Assembly (NCBI GenBank): GCA_022511025.1
Contig: JAFLSI010000002.1
Location: forward strand, 1 to 56,621
Direction: 5' to 3'
Origin: Rikenella sp.
Lineage (GTDB): Bacteria; Bacteroidota; Bacteroidia; Bacteroidales; Rikenellaceae
DNA length: 56,621 nucleotides
A program made the translations under genes and the position numbers. The notes beneath the pieces were generated by a model. The model saw only the letters and a program-made list of their open reading frames with translations. It had not been told where the DNA came from and did no database searches. Below are positions 8,067 to 16,333 of this stretch, one piece after another; position 1 is the first letter of the stretch; the number at the start of each line of letters is the position of its first letter.

Positions 8067-8900
8067 TTATCGAACCGGTTCGAGTGCGTCATACACCTCG
8101 TCCGAGATCGGTTCGAGCCATTCGGTGGAGGTGTTCTCCCCTTCGATCTCGACCGCCAGATGAGCGAACCAACTGTCGGCCGCCGCCCCGTGCCAGTGTT
8201 TCACGCCGGCCGGAATGTGGATCACCGTACCGGGCAGAATCTCCTGCGCCGGCTGCCCCTCCTCCTGGTACCAGCCGCGCCCGGCCACACCGATCAACAT
8301 CTGTCCTCCGCCCCGGGTCGCGCGGTGGATGTGCCAGTGGTTGCGGCAGCGCGGCTCGAAGGTTACATTGGCGATGCGCACCTGCCGGTCGGAAACGGGC
8401 GCTAAATAGCTTCGACCTGTGAAATACTGCGCATAGGCATCGTTCGGTTCGCCGACCGGGAAGATCATCTCCCGCTGAAAAGCGGTTTTCGCATCGGTCG
8501 AATCGGAGGCCTCGGCCCACACCTCTTTGGCCAACCGGAATGCCCCCCATGCGTTCGGCCAACCGGCATAAAAGGCGATGTGGGTGAGCAGCTCCGCCAT
8601 TTCGGTCCGCGTAACGCCGTTGTCTTTGGCGAACTGGAGATGGTGGCCGAGCGACGAGTCGACGATCCCTTTGCCGACCAAGGCGGCCACGGTAATCAAG
8701 CTGCGTTCCCGGGGAGCGAGTCCCGGCCGGTTCCACACCTCGCCGAAAAGAATGTCGTCGTTGAGTTGGGCGAATTTCGGAGCGAACTCGCCCAACTGAG
8801 TCCGTCCGGCGGTCTGTTCGATCTTTTTCTGTGCCATAACAAGTGGAGTGTTTACTGCGGTCAGTGCAACGATCGCAACGAGTACAATACGCTGTTTCAT
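8067..8900 (-). CDS. Carboxymuconolactone decarboxylase-like plus cupin fusion, exported
   Basis: A 277-residue protein with a signal peptide (MKQRIVLVAIVALTAVNTPL, cut near VMAQ). Residues ~35-135 form a CMD/AhpD-like domain: WNRPGLAPRERSLITVAALV and AELLTHIAFYAGWPNAW. It has no CxxC pair, so an AhpD-type thiol peroxidase role is unlikely. Residues ~165-270 form a cupin with metal-binding pattern HWHIHRA, GRGWYQEEG, and IPAGVKHWHGA. Such fusions are known in bacteria and annotated as lactone decarboxylase-like; the substrate is unknown. The start lies 6 bases after the stop of the hydrolase gene, so the genes are translationally close, and the product probably acts in the periplasm. Confidence 0.8.
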   Translation of the reverse strand: MKQRIVLVAIVALTAVNTPLVMAQKKIEQTAGRTQLGEFAPKFAQLNDDILFGEVWNRPGLAPRERSLITVAALVGKGIVDSSLGHHLQFAKDNGVTRTEMAELLTHIAFYAGWPNAWGAFRLAKEVWAEASDSTDAKTAFQREMIFPVGEPNDAYAQYFTGRSYLAPVSDRQVRIANVTFEPRCRNHWHIHRATRGGGQMLIGVAGRGWYQEEGQPAQEILPGTVIHIPAGVKHWHGAAADSWFAHLAVEIEGENTSTEWLEPISDEVYDALEPVR

Positions 8901-8906
8901 AGAGAG

Positions 8907-9878
8907 TTATTTCGCTAAATACCGGTTCAGAAAGGCCTCGATCCGGTCGAAGGGAATGATCTCGGTCCGGTCGTACAGGTCGGTGTGGCTCGCTCCGGGA
9001 ACGATCAACAGCTCTTTGTTGTCGCCGGTCAGTTTCCGGAAGATCTCTTCGCCGAAGTAGCGCGAGTGGGCCTTTTCGCCGTGAACGACGAGCACGGCGC
9101 TGCGGATTTCGTCGCTGTAGGCCAGAATCGGCTGGTTGAGAAACGACAGCATCGAGGTGCGGTTCCAGCCGCCGTTGGAGTTGAGCGACCGGAGGTGGTA
9201 ACCGCGCGGGGTTTTGTAATAGTCGTAATAGTCTCTCACGAACTGCGGCACGTCGTCCGGAAGGGGGTCGGCCACCCCGCCGGCCAAAGCGTACGAGCCG
9301 TTCCGGGCATCTTCCGTCCGACAGGCGTTCAGCTGCCGCCGCAGTTCATACCGCGCATCGGCATCCATCGAGTCGAAATAGCCGCGGGCACTCAACCGGC
9401 TCATATCGTAGAGGGTGGAGGCGACGGTCGCCCGGATGCGGGTGTCGACGGCGGCAGCGTTGACCGCCAGCCCGCCCCAGCCGCAAATGCCGAGGATACC
9501 GATCCGGTCGGGGTCGACCCGGTCGTGGATGGAGAGAAAATCGACCGCCGCGCAGAAATCTTCCGTATTGATGTCGGGCGAGGCTACATAGCGCGGTTCG
9601 CCGCCGCTTTCGCCCGTAAACGACGGGTCGAAAGCTACGGTCAGAAAGCCCCGTTCGGCCAGCGTCTGGGCATACAGACCCGAACACTGCTCCTTAACGG
9701 CTCCGAACGGTCCGCACACGGCGACCGCCGGCAGCCTCCCCTCCGCACCCGCCGGCAGGTAGAGGTCGGCGGCCAGCGTTATGCCGTAACGGTTCGGAAA
9801 GGTTACTTTCGTGTGGTTCACTTTGTCGCTCTGCGGGAAAGTTTTGTCCCACTCGGCGGTGAGGTGCAGATTTTCCAT
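8907..9878 (-). CDS. Alpha/beta hydrolase with Cys nucleophile elbow
   Basis: A 323-residue alpha/beta hydrolase of the dienelactone-hydrolase/YcjY type. N-terminal strands (RYGITLAADLYLP) lead to an oxyanion region (VCGPFGAVKEQ), a nucleophile elbow GICGWGG with Cys in place of the usual Ser, a lid region with GYFDSMDAD, and a C-terminal VVHGEKAHSR and PGASHTDLYD giving the acid and His. There is no clear signal peptide, so it is cytoplasmic. It is the first gene of the operon with the CMD-cupin, TonB receptor and DUF362 genes. Cys nucleophiles are typical of dienelactone hydrolases, which fits a lactone-type substrate together with the CMD protein; this is inference. Confidence 0.75.
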   Translation of the reverse strand: MENLHLTAEWDKTFPQSDKVNHTKVTFPNRYGITLAADLYLPAGAEGRLPAVAVCGPFGAVKEQCSGLYAQTLAERGFLTVAFDPSFTGESGGEPRYVASPDINTEDFCAAVDFLSIHDRVDPDRIGILGICGWGGLAVNAAAVDTRIRATVASTLYDMSRLSARGYFDSMDADARYELRRQLNACRTEDARNGSYALAGGVADPLPDDVPQFVRDYYDYYKTPRGYHLRSLNSNGGWNRTSMLSFLNQPILAYSDEIRSAVLVVHGEKAHSRYFGEEIFRKLTGDNKELLIVPGASHTDLYDRTEIIPFDRIEAFLNRYLAK

Positions 9879-9940
9879 GCCTCAAAAACGTTGGTATCGA
9901 CCGTACAACCGCAAGACAAATCTGTCGAAGTCTTGCCGAA

Positions 9941-9977
9941 AACAAAAGACACCGGTGTTTTTGCAAACACCGGTGTC
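9941..9977 (-). terminator. Terminator downstream of tRNA-Gly
   Basis: A perfect 13-bp stem (GACACCGGTGTTT and complement, 9948-9960 with 9965-9977) with a 4-base loop is followed on the minus strand by TTTTGTTTT. It lies directly after the 3' end of tRNA-Gly. Confidence 0.75.
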
Positions 9978-9986
9978 CCGAAAAAG

Positions 9987-10059
9987 AGCGGAAAACGAGA
10001 CTCGAACTCGCGACCCCAACCTTGGCAAGGTTGTGCTCTACCAACTGAGCTATTTCCGC
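9987..10059 (-). tRNA. tRNA-Gly (GCC)
   Basis: A 73-nt cloverleaf: acceptor GCGGAAA paired with TTTCCGC, D-arm AGCTCAGTTGGTAGAGC, anticodon arm CAACCTTGCCAAGGTTG with anticodon GCC, T-arm with GTTCGAGTC, and discriminator U as usual for tRNA-Gly. CCA is not encoded. Confidence 0.95.
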
Positions 10060-10170
10060 CAAATCCCCTTTTGTCCTCTTTCGGCAGTCCTGTTTTGACA
10101 ACTGCCGCGTACAAAGATAGGATGAATTTCCGAATCTGCCAAATGTTTTGCAACGGGGCAGCCCTCCCCG

Positions 10171-11643
10171 TCAATCCTGCCTGCTGTAGTTCGGAGCCTC
10201 GCGCGTAATGGTTACGTCGTGGGGATGGCTCTCCTGCATCCCCGAGGCGGTGATGCGCACGAACTTGGCCCCTTTCAAGGCCTCGATATCCTTGGCTCCG
10301 CAATAGCCCATCCCGGCGCGCAGCCCGCCGACGATCTGGTAAATGACCTCGGCCAACCGCCCTTTGTAAGGCACCCGCGCTGCAATCCCCTCCGGCACCA
10401 ACTTTTTGACATCGTCTTCCGCATCCTGGAAATAGCGGTCTTTGGATCCTTTCTGCATCGCCTCCAACGACCCCATTCCGCGATAGGTTTTGAACTTCCG
10501 TCCGTTGAAGATCACCGTTTCGCCCGGCGACTCTTCGACTCCGGCGAACATCGACCCGGCCATCACGCAGTCCGCCCCCGCCGCAATCGCCTTGACGACA
10601 TCGCCCGTATAGCGGATCCCGCCGTCCGCAATCACCGGCACGCCGGTCCCTTTGAGCGCCGAAGCCACGTCGTAGACCGCATTGAGCTGCGGCACCCCGA
10701 CCCCTGCGATGATCCGGGTGGTGCAGATCGACCCCGGCCCGATCCCCACCTTCACTCCGTCGGCACCCGCTTCGACCAGCATCTTCGCCGCCGCCGCGGT
10801 CGCCACGTTCCCCACCACCACATCCAACTCCGGATAACGTGCCTTGACCTCCCGGAGTTTTTCGACCACTCCCCGCGAATGGCCGTGCGCCGTGTCGATC
10901 ACGATCGCATCGGCTCCCGCCTCATACAGCGCCGCTACCCGCTCCATCGTGTCGGGGGTAACCCCCACTCCGGCCGCCACCCGGAGCCGCCCTTTCGAGT
11001 CTTTCGCCGCATTCGGGTTGTCCTTGACCTTCGTAATGTCCTTGTAGGTCAGCAGACCGACCAATTTCCCCGCAGCATCCACCACCGGCAGCTTTTCGAT
11101 CTTGTTGTCGAGCAGTATCTCCGCCGCTTCGCCCAAATCCGAGTTGTGGGTCGTAACCAAGTTGTCTTTGGTCATCACTTCGCTGATCCGTTTGGCCGCA
11201 TCGGTCTGGAAACGCAGGTCGCGGTTGGTAACGATCCCGATCAACCGGCGGTCGTCGTCGATCACGGGGATTCCGCCGATCTTGTTTTCGTGCATGAGCG
11301 CCTTGGCTTCGCCCACCGTACCGTCCGCCCCGATCGTGATCGGATCGTAAATCATTCCGTTCTCCGCCCGCTTCACCTTCCGCACCTGACGGGCCTGCTC
11401 CTCGATGGACATGTTCTTGTGAATCACGCCGATCCCGCCCTCTCTCGCGATGGCGATCGCCAAGTCCGCTTCGGTTACGGTATCCATCGCGGCCGAAACG
11501 ATCGGGGTGTTGATCGGCACGCGGCGCGAGAAACGCGAAGCCACGCACACCTCGCGCGGCAATACTTCGGAATAGGCCGGGACGAGCAAAACGTCATCGA
11601 ACGTCAGCCCTTCGGATACGATTTTTTCATCTATGAACGACAT
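10171..11643 (-). CDS. guaB: Inosine-5'-monophosphate dehydrogenase
   Basis: A 490-residue enzyme converting IMP to XMP with NAD, the committed step of GMP synthesis. Start at ATG 11643 ([20 protein letters not shown]). The TIM barrel is interrupted at about 95-205 by two CBS domains ([20 protein letters not shown] and [19 protein letters not shown]). The catalytic Cys loop [15 protein letters not shown] lies near residue 305, followed by the active-site flap region with [11 protein letters not shown] and the C-terminal [13 protein letters not shown] -7-like TACCTTTG is present on the minus strand at 11678-11671, 28 bases upstream of the start. Length is normal. Confidence 0.97.
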   Translation of the reverse strand: MSFIDEKIVSEGLTFDDVLLVPAYSEVLPREVCVASRFSRRVPINTPIVSAAMDTVTEADLAIAIAREGGIGVIHKNMSIEEQARQVRKVKRAENGMIYDPITIGADGTVGEAKALMHENKIGGIPVIDDDRRLIGIVTNRDLRFQTDAAKRISEVMTKDNLVTTHNSDLGEAAEILLDNKIEKLPVVDAAGKLVGLLTYKDITKVKDNPNAAKDSKGRLRVAAGVGVTPDTMERVAALYEAGADAIVIDTAHGHSRGVVEKLREVKARYPELDVVVGNVATAAAAKMLVEAGADGVKVGIGPGSICTTRIIAGVGVPQLNAVYDVASALKGTGVPVIADGGIRYTGDVVKAIAAGADCVMAGSMFAGVEESPGETVIFNGRKFKTYRGMGSLEAMQKGSKDRYFQDAEDDVKKLVPEGIAARVPYKGRLAEVIYQIVGGLRAGMGYCGAKDIEALKGAKFVRITASGMQESHPHDVTITREAPNYSRQD

Positions 11644-11706
11644 AACGGCTACCCTTTTAGTAAATTTGGGCAAAGGTAATACTTTTTGCCGAGATCCGGC
11701 GGTTTT

Positions 11707-12114
11707 TCAGACGAAAAACGGCGCCAACCGCTCCAACAGCACTTTCGGCGGCCGGCAGGCGCTCTTCGTGCCGGCGTGCATAAAGGCCAGCGTTACCGCC
11801 CCGGTGGTGATCCGTTCGCCGTTTTCGCGAAGAACTTCGTAGTCGAATTTTATTCTCACGCCGGGCATTTCGCGCAGGGTGGTCCGCACGGTCAGCAGGT
11901 CGTCGTAATAGGCCGGATTCCGGTACTCCACTTCGACTTTCAAAACGGGCAGCATCACGCCGCCGGCTTCGATCTCGGCGTTCGACAGCCCGATGCTGCG
12001 CATCAGTTCGGTGCGCCCCATGTCGAACAGTTCGACGTAGTGCGAGTGGTAAAAAAAGCCCATCCGGTCGACATCGCCGTACGGTACGCGAAATTGGGTC
12101 TCGTGAGTGATCAT
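11707..12114 (-). CDS. Acyl-CoA thioesterase, YbgC/4HBT hotdog family
   Basis: A 135-residue single hotdog-fold protein. It carries the family motif of the YbgC type: VPYGDVDRMGFFYHSHYVE with the catalytic Asp early in the sequence, then RTELMRSIG. The hotdog continues with VEVEYRNPAYYDDLLTVR and ends VTLAFMHAGT. It most likely hydrolyses acyl-CoA thioesters; the physiological substrate is unknown. It lies between surE and guaB on the same strand and may be co-transcribed with surE. Confidence 0.85.
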   Translation of the reverse strand: MITHETQFRVPYGDVDRMGFFYHSHYVELFDMGRTELMRSIGLSNAEIEAGGVMLPVLKVEVEYRNPAYYDDLLTVRTTLREMPGVRIKFDYEVLRENGERITTGAVTLAFMHAGTKSACRPPKVLLERLAPFFV

Positions 12115-12192
12115 TCGGTTTATGGATTTGTGGTCAGGCCGTCGCCGGTCCGCAGCGCCTCACGGCGCGCAAGACAAACCGTTCAGCAGTTC

Positions 12193-12987
12193 CTAATTCC
12201 CTGTATCGAGCCGCTCCCGCAAAGAGTCGAGCCGCGCATAGTCGGTCAAATCCATCTGAACCGGCACCACCGCCACAAAACCCTGCCGCAAAGCCCATTC
12301 GTCCGAATCGACCGCCTCCGGCTCCTCATTGCAGAACCGTCCCGACATCCAGTAGTAGTCGCGGTTTTGCGGATCGGTCCGGTGGACGAAATCTTCGCGC
12401 CAGTTTCCGCGGGTCTGCCGGCAGACCCGGATTCCCCGTATTTCGTCCAACGGGATGTTCGGCACGTTGACATTGAGACACAGCCCTTTCCGCTGTTCGG
12501 CGGGACAGCTCAGCACACGGCCGATCACTTCGCGCGCATAATGCACTGCGGCCGAGAAGTCTGCCGCCGGCGAGTGGTCGGTCAGCGAGAGGCCGATGGC
12601 CGGCAAACCGTACATCGCTGCCTCGGTGGCTGCCCCCATCGTTCCGGAATAGACTACGCTGACATTCGCATTCGAGCCGTGGTTGATGCCCGACAACACC
12701 AAATCGGGCACCCGGTCCCGCAAAATTTCGTCGAACCCGATCTTCACGCAGTCCACCGGCGTACCGGTGCAGGAGTAGACTTCGAGTCCCGGTTCCCGGC
12801 TGACGGCACTGACAAAAAGCGGCCGCTGCATGGTGATGGAGTGCGACATGCCGGAGTAGCTCTCGTTCGGCGCCACCGCCACCACATCGCCGAACTCGGC
12901 GGCCAAACGCATCAAGGCGGCGATACCCGCAGCCTGTACGCCATCGTCGTTGGTTACGAAAATCAGAGGTCGGTCGGTCGGAGTCAT
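12193..12987 (-). CDS. surE: 5'/3'-nucleotidase SurE
   Basis: A 264-residue survival protein SurE, a metal-dependent nucleoside monophosphate phosphatase. Start chosen at MTPTDRPLIFVTNDDGV; a five-residue longer start at 13002 is possible. The metal-binding acidic pair is in FVTNDDG, with further active-site elements SYSGMSHSIT, CTGTPVDCVK and LSGINHGSN. The C terminus is slightly extended compared with E. coli. Its 5' region is divergent from rplS. Confidence 0.93.
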   Translation of the reverse strand: MTPTDRPLIFVTNDDGVQAAGIAALMRLAAEFGDVVAVAPNESYSGMSHSITMQRPLFVSAVSREPGLEVYSCTGTPVDCVKIGFDEILRDRVPDLVLSGINHGSNANVSVVYSGTMGAATEAAMYGLPAIGLSLTDHSPAADFSAAVHYAREVIGRVLSCPAEQRKGLCLNVNVPNIPLDEIRGIRVCRQTRGNWREDFVHRTDPQNRDYYWMSGRFCNEEPEAVDSDEWALRQGFVAVVPVQMDLTDYARLDSLRERLDTGN

Positions 12988-13032
12988 ACAGAGGTCGGTC
13001 AAAGGATTGGAGAGACAAATTTAGACAAATAT

Positions 13033-13063
13033 TTTGCCTGTTCCGAATTTATCGTTACTTTTG
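13033..13063 (+). promoter_or_regulatory. rplS promoter
   Basis: TTTG at 13033-13036, a 19-base spacer and TACTTTTG at 13056-13063: a full match to the Bacteroidetes form. It predicts a leader of about 155 nt before rplS. Confidence 0.7.
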
Positions 13064-13139
13064 TCCCCGCTTCGTGCAGGAATCTCTTGCGGCGGGCGGT
13101 ACTTCGGATAATGGGGCAGTGGCCTCGTTTGTTTTCCCT

Positions 13140-13183
13140 GCGGTCGTTTCCGGAGGGGACGGAGCGCGCCCGGACGGAACCGC
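13140..13183 (+). promoter_or_regulatory. Possible structured leader upstream of rplS
   Basis: GCGGTCGTTTCCGG pairs imperfectly with CCGGACGGAACCGC inside the long 5' leader of rplS. Ribosomal protein leaders that bind L19 are known in other bacteria; whether this is one is inference from position and length only. Confidence 0.3.
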
Positions 13184-13223
13184 AATATTCCGCACTTAAC
13201 CTTCTTTTAGATTCAGTTCAACC

Positions 13224-13586
13224 ATGAAGAACAATCTGATTGCGATCGCCCAGGAGGCATTCAAGCAGGAGACGGCCGAAGTCCCTGATTTCAAGGCTGG
13301 TGATACGATCACCGTAACCATCAAAATTCGCGAAGGAAACAAGGAGCGCTTGCAGAATTTCCGCGGCGTGGTGTTGCAGCGGAGAGGCTCCGGAGCTACC
13401 GAAACGTTCACGATCCGGAAGATTTCGGACGGGATCGGGGTGGAACGTATTTTCCCGATCAACTCGCCTACGATCAGCAAGATCGAGTTGAACAAACTCG
13501 GTGTGGTTCGCCGGGCGCGGATTTTCTATCTGCGGAAATTGACCGGGAAGAAAGCGCGGATCAAGGAAAAGAAGATGGTGAAATAA
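13224..13586 (+). CDS. rplS: 50S ribosomal protein L19
   Basis: A 120-residue ribosomal protein. Core L19 motifs are clear: GDTITVTIKIREGNKERLQN, FRGVVLQRRGSG and ERIFPINSPTI, then VVRRARIFYLRKL. Normal length, with its own promoter and a strong terminator, so monocistronic. It helps form the subunit interface of the ribosome. Confidence 0.97.
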   Translation: MKNNLIAIAQEAFKQETAEVPDFKAGDTITVTIKIREGNKERLQNFRGVVLQRRGSGATETFTIRKISDGIGVERIFPINSPTISKIELNKLGVVRRARIFYLRKLTGKKARIKEKKMVK

Positions 13587-13617
13587 CGATCTTCTTCGAC
13601 TTGAGAACATCATTTAT

Positions 13618-13663
13618 CGATCGGGGTGTTTGTTTTGGAAAACAAACACCCCGATCGGCTTTT
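13618..13663 (+). terminator. rplS terminator
   Basis: A perfect 19-bp stem with a 2-base loop (13618-13636 with 13639-13657) followed by GCTTTTA, 32 bases after the rplS stop codon. Confidence 0.8.
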
Positions 13664-13930
13664 AGAACATCTTCATCGCTTCAGGCATCTTTTTTTGAAA
13701 GAACTCGCGCCAGGCCGGAGGCGAGCAGCGCGAGGGGTGCTGCATAAACCACAGATCGAGGGTGTAGCCGTTCTTCGGACAAGTGATTGTGGCATAACGA
13801 GGCTTGGTTCTCCCTCCGACAGGTTCCGAATAATCCTCGAGCGACCCACGGCCGCCAGCGGAGGCTCCCGATCGCATCGAACCGCGGGTCGTACGAGGTG
13901 TCTAACAATCCATTTTCATGGTAGTCTTTT
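13662..13930 (-). pseudogene. Degenerate remnant ORF
   Basis: Two overlapping minus-strand frames carry protein-like pieces that do not join: one reads TSYDPRFDAIGSLRWRPWV, the other ends TCPKNGYTLDLWFMQHPS then SPPAWREFF. The first piece resembles the N terminus, and the HPS segment the C terminus, of a widespread uncharacterised Bacteroidetes family; this recollection is uncertain. The simplest reading is a gene with an internal deletion and frameshift. It abuts the rplS terminator and the AT-rich membrane-protein gene. Confidence 0.35.
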
Positions 13931-13931
13931 T

Positions 13932-14525
13932 TTAGAGGAATGTTTTCTGATCTCCCAACAACATGATATATGTAATGCAATTTGAGAAGGAGAGGATTCC
14001 CATTAAGAAAGCATAGAAAGTCCTATCAAATAAATCAAATTGTTCCCATGCCAAAGCCATGAAGAGAATCAAGAATAGGCTTAAGGCATTGAAAATAGCC
14101 ATAAACGCTCCTATAAATATTCCATGTTCTGAAACTTTAGGGTCTTTTTTTGTTGCTCTGATTAAAGCTATGCCAAATAAAATATTAAAACTTAGTATTA
14201 AAAAATAAGTTATGCCATATATGAAAGCTGACAGGAAAAAGGATAATACCCCTACGGTATTAAGCAATATTAAGATAAGACAGTAATTCCGAAGTAATCG
14301 TACAGGATGATCTAAGCTTAAGCGTTTAAAAATCATATACAAAGCAGTAAAACCTCCGATAAATAACAAATCGAAAAAGAATCTTGCTACCGAAGGTTCG
14401 ATGGGTCCCCCCGCCAATAAACTGATGATTGCGCACAGTAGCACACAAATGAATCCAAAAATGGACCAACGAGAATTCCATTTCGCAGAGGATGATGCGA
14501 AAACTTGAGACTGATTTTGTTTCAT
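13932..14525 (-). CDS. Small multi-spanning membrane protein, unknown function
   Basis: A 197-residue integral membrane protein; start at MKQNQSQVFASS (ATG 14525). About six hydrophobic segments can be seen: WSIFGFICVLLCAIISLLAG, FFFDLLFIGGFTALYMI, NYCLILILLNTVGVLSFFL, FIYGITYFLILSFNILFGIA, a span starting GIFIGAFMAIFNALSLFLIL, and one near TFYAFLMGILSF. I do not recognise a family. Its base and codon use is markedly more AT-rich than both neighbours, and the mRNA would carry the long hairpin element at 14578-14711 in its leader. These are signs of recent transfer. Confidence 0.6.
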   Translation of the reverse strand: MKQNQSQVFASSSAKWNSRWSIFGFICVLLCAIISLLAGGPIEPSVARFFFDLLFIGGFTALYMIFKRLSLDHPVRLLRNYCLILILLNTVGVLSFFLSAFIYGITYFLILSFNILFGIALIRATKKDPKVSEHGIFIGAFMAIFNALSLFLILFMALAWEQFDLFDRTFYAFLMGILSFSNCITYIMLLGDQKTFL

Positions 14526-14577
14526 GGCTTTTTTGTTTGTTTTGGTGAGTAAAATAGAGACTGTATACAAACAAAAG

Positions 14578-14711
14578 CGTGGGCCTTGAATCTTATTTGC
14601 TATCCAGGTATCGCCAAACACCGTGCAACCAAATAAGTAAAGCCCACGTGCTGCCACGTGAGCGTTACTGCTTTACTTTTGGTTGCTTCAAAATTGGCGA
14701 TTTTGGATAGC
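14578..14711 (-). repeat. Long imperfect inverted repeat with two exclusive foldings
   Basis: Fold B pairs 14599-14617 (GCTATCC..TCGCCAA) with 14694-14711 and 14626-14643 (GCAACCAAATAAGTAAAGC) with about 14669-14685, capped by CACGTG-CTGC-CACGTG at 14645-14660. Fold A pairs CGTGGGC at 14578-14584 with GCCCACG at 14642-14648, and CTTATTTG at 14592-14599 with CAAATAAG at 14630-14637. The segment 14630-14648 is used by both. It lies in the leader of the membrane-protein gene. The remaining bases to 14810 hold no gene. Confidence 0.5.
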
Positions 14712-14810
14712 AAAAGGAAAAGCTAACGCTTTATATGTATGTCCTAAACGAGCAGGTTTATTTCATCGGCAAATCAGGTTTGATTGGGGCAAATATAACA
14801 AAAATCGGGA

Positions 14811-16262
14811 TTATTCACCGTTTCCGTCCAAAAAGAACCGGTCGTCGTAATTGACCAAGTAGAGCCGCTCCGTAGCCCGCGTAACCGCCGTGTAGAGCCA
14901 CCGCAGCAACTCGAGCGTCATCGGCTCCTCCCCGAACAGCATCGCATCCAAGAAAATCGCCGACCACTGCCCCCCCTGCGCCTTGTGGCACGTGATCGCA
15001 TAGGCGAACTTCACCTGCAAGGCACAAAAATACTCATCCCCCAGCACCGCCTTGTAGCGTTTTCCCTTCTGCTTAATCTCCGCATAGTCCTGCTCCACCG
15101 CCAGAAACAGCCTCGCCTGCTGCTCCCGACTCAGCGACGGCGCATCGCTGTACAACACGTCTAACAGCAGCCAGCACTCCAACCGGTAATCGTCGTAATC
15201 CGGAAACTCCAGCTCCGCATACGCAAACCGGAAACCGTACCGCTCCCGCGTCTTGTAAATCCGGTGGACCCGCGCAATGTCCCCGTTGGCGATGAAATCC
15301 ATCCGGGCATTCGGATCCCGCTCCACATAGTGGTAATTGTTCTTGACCACCATCAACATGTCGCCCGCCCCGATCTCCCCGTCGCCATCCAGAATCGTCC
15401 GCCGGATACCTTGGTTATAGTGGTTCGCCCGTTTGTTCGAGCGCGTAACGACCGCCGTCTCCGACCGGCCGTAGCGACCGTAGCAGGAGTCGATCTCGTC
15501 GATCAGCTCCCGGCCGTCGATCCGCACGACATCCGGAAAGCGCAGATCGAACTGCGGGATCCCCGGCAGCCCCCCCTCGATCATCCGGCGAATCCCGGTC
15601 GCATTGTGCAGAATCCCCGAATCGTCCTGCTGCCGCACCACCTCCGACAACGACCCCTCCCACACCGTGCCGTACTTGGCCATATATACCGGGTCCAACG
15701 CCGGCGAAGAGGCATACCCAACAGGCGGCAGCTGCGCCGCGTCGCCCACTAAAATCACCTTGTTGTTCCGCCCCAGCCGGATGTAGTCGAACATATCCTC
15801 GATCAAGTCGCCCGTACCGAACGTCGCCCCCTCGCCGCCGAATGCCGTCGCCGCCCGCCCCGTCAGCATCGAAGCCTCGTCCACGATGTAGAGCGTATCG
15901 TGCGCCTTGTTGAAATTCAGATCGAAACGGCTCCCCTCGGCCCCCCCCGCCGTCCGTTCGCGGTAGATCGTTTTGTGGATCGTACAGGCCTCCGCCCCCG
16001 CATACCGTCCCATCACCTTCGCCGCCCGTCCCGTCGGCGCCATCAACACGCACGGAACCTCCATCCGCCCCAGCGTCCGCACCAAAGCGCCGATCACGGA
16101 CGTTTTCCCCGTCCCGGCATACCCGTTGATCAGGAAAACGGCGCTCTCGTCGCCCGAAGCGAGGTACTCGCCCAACCGGTCGATCAACTTTTTTTGCTCG
16201 TCAGTTGGTGTAAATGGAAAATTATTATATATTTGGGTCGAAATATGACTGCTCAGGGACAT
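14811..16262 (-). CDS. RecD-like ATP-dependent DNA helicase (UvrD/RecD superfamily 1)
   Basis: A 483-residue SF1B-type helicase; start at MSLSSHISTQIYN (ATG 16262). Motifs in order: Q-like FTPTDEQKKLID, Walker A NGYAGTGKTS (about residue 45), motif Ia APTGRAAKVM, Walker B YIVDEASML, motif III LVGDAAQLPPVG, motif V/VI AITCHKAQGGQW and WLYTAVTRATERLYLV. An OB-like insertion lies before the last motifs. Length is that of the stand-alone Bacteroidetes RecD-like helicases, shorter than RecD2. The likely role is DNA repair or recombination. It is divergent from the gene at 16334. Confidence 0.85.
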   Translation of the reverse strand: MSLSSHISTQIYNNFPFTPTDEQKKLIDRLGEYLASGDESAVFLINGYAGTGKTSVIGALVRTLGRMEVPCVLMAPTGRAAKVMGRYAGAEACTIHKTIYRERTAGGAEGSRFDLNFNKAHDTLYIVDEASMLTGRAATAFGGEGATFGTGDLIEDMFDYIRLGRNNKVILVGDAAQLPPVGYASSPALDPVYMAKYGTVWEGSLSEVVRQQDDSGILHNATGIRRMIEGGLPGIPQFDLRFPDVVRIDGRELIDEIDSCYGRYGRSETAVVTRSNKRANHYNQGIRRTILDGDGEIGAGDMLMVVKNNYHYVERDPNARMDFIANGDIARVHRIYKTRERYGFRFAYAELEFPDYDDYRLECWLLLDVLYSDAPSLSREQQARLFLAVEQDYAEIKQKGKRYKAVLGDEYFCALQVKFAYAITCHKAQGGQWSAIFLDAMLFGEEPMTLELLRWLYTAVTRATERLYLVNYDDRFFLDGNGE

Positions 16263-16333
16263 GGGCTTTCGATTGTTTCTGCCGGCGGTCGTGCTGCTCA
16301 CCGCAAAACAAACTTAAAAATTAAAATCATAAG

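Noticed and set aside
6207-8405. Long plus-strand ORF opposite the TonB receptor
   Set aside because: Low-complexity Arg/Pro/His composition, antisense to a clear receptor gene.
9694-10101. ORF spanning tRNA-Gly on the minus strand
   Set aside because: It is a translation of the tRNA and its terminator.
14599-14711. Possible integron attC site
   Set aside because: It is an imperfect palindrome of the right length, but the RYYYAAC / GTTRRRY end boxes are not in place and there is no integrase or cassette array.
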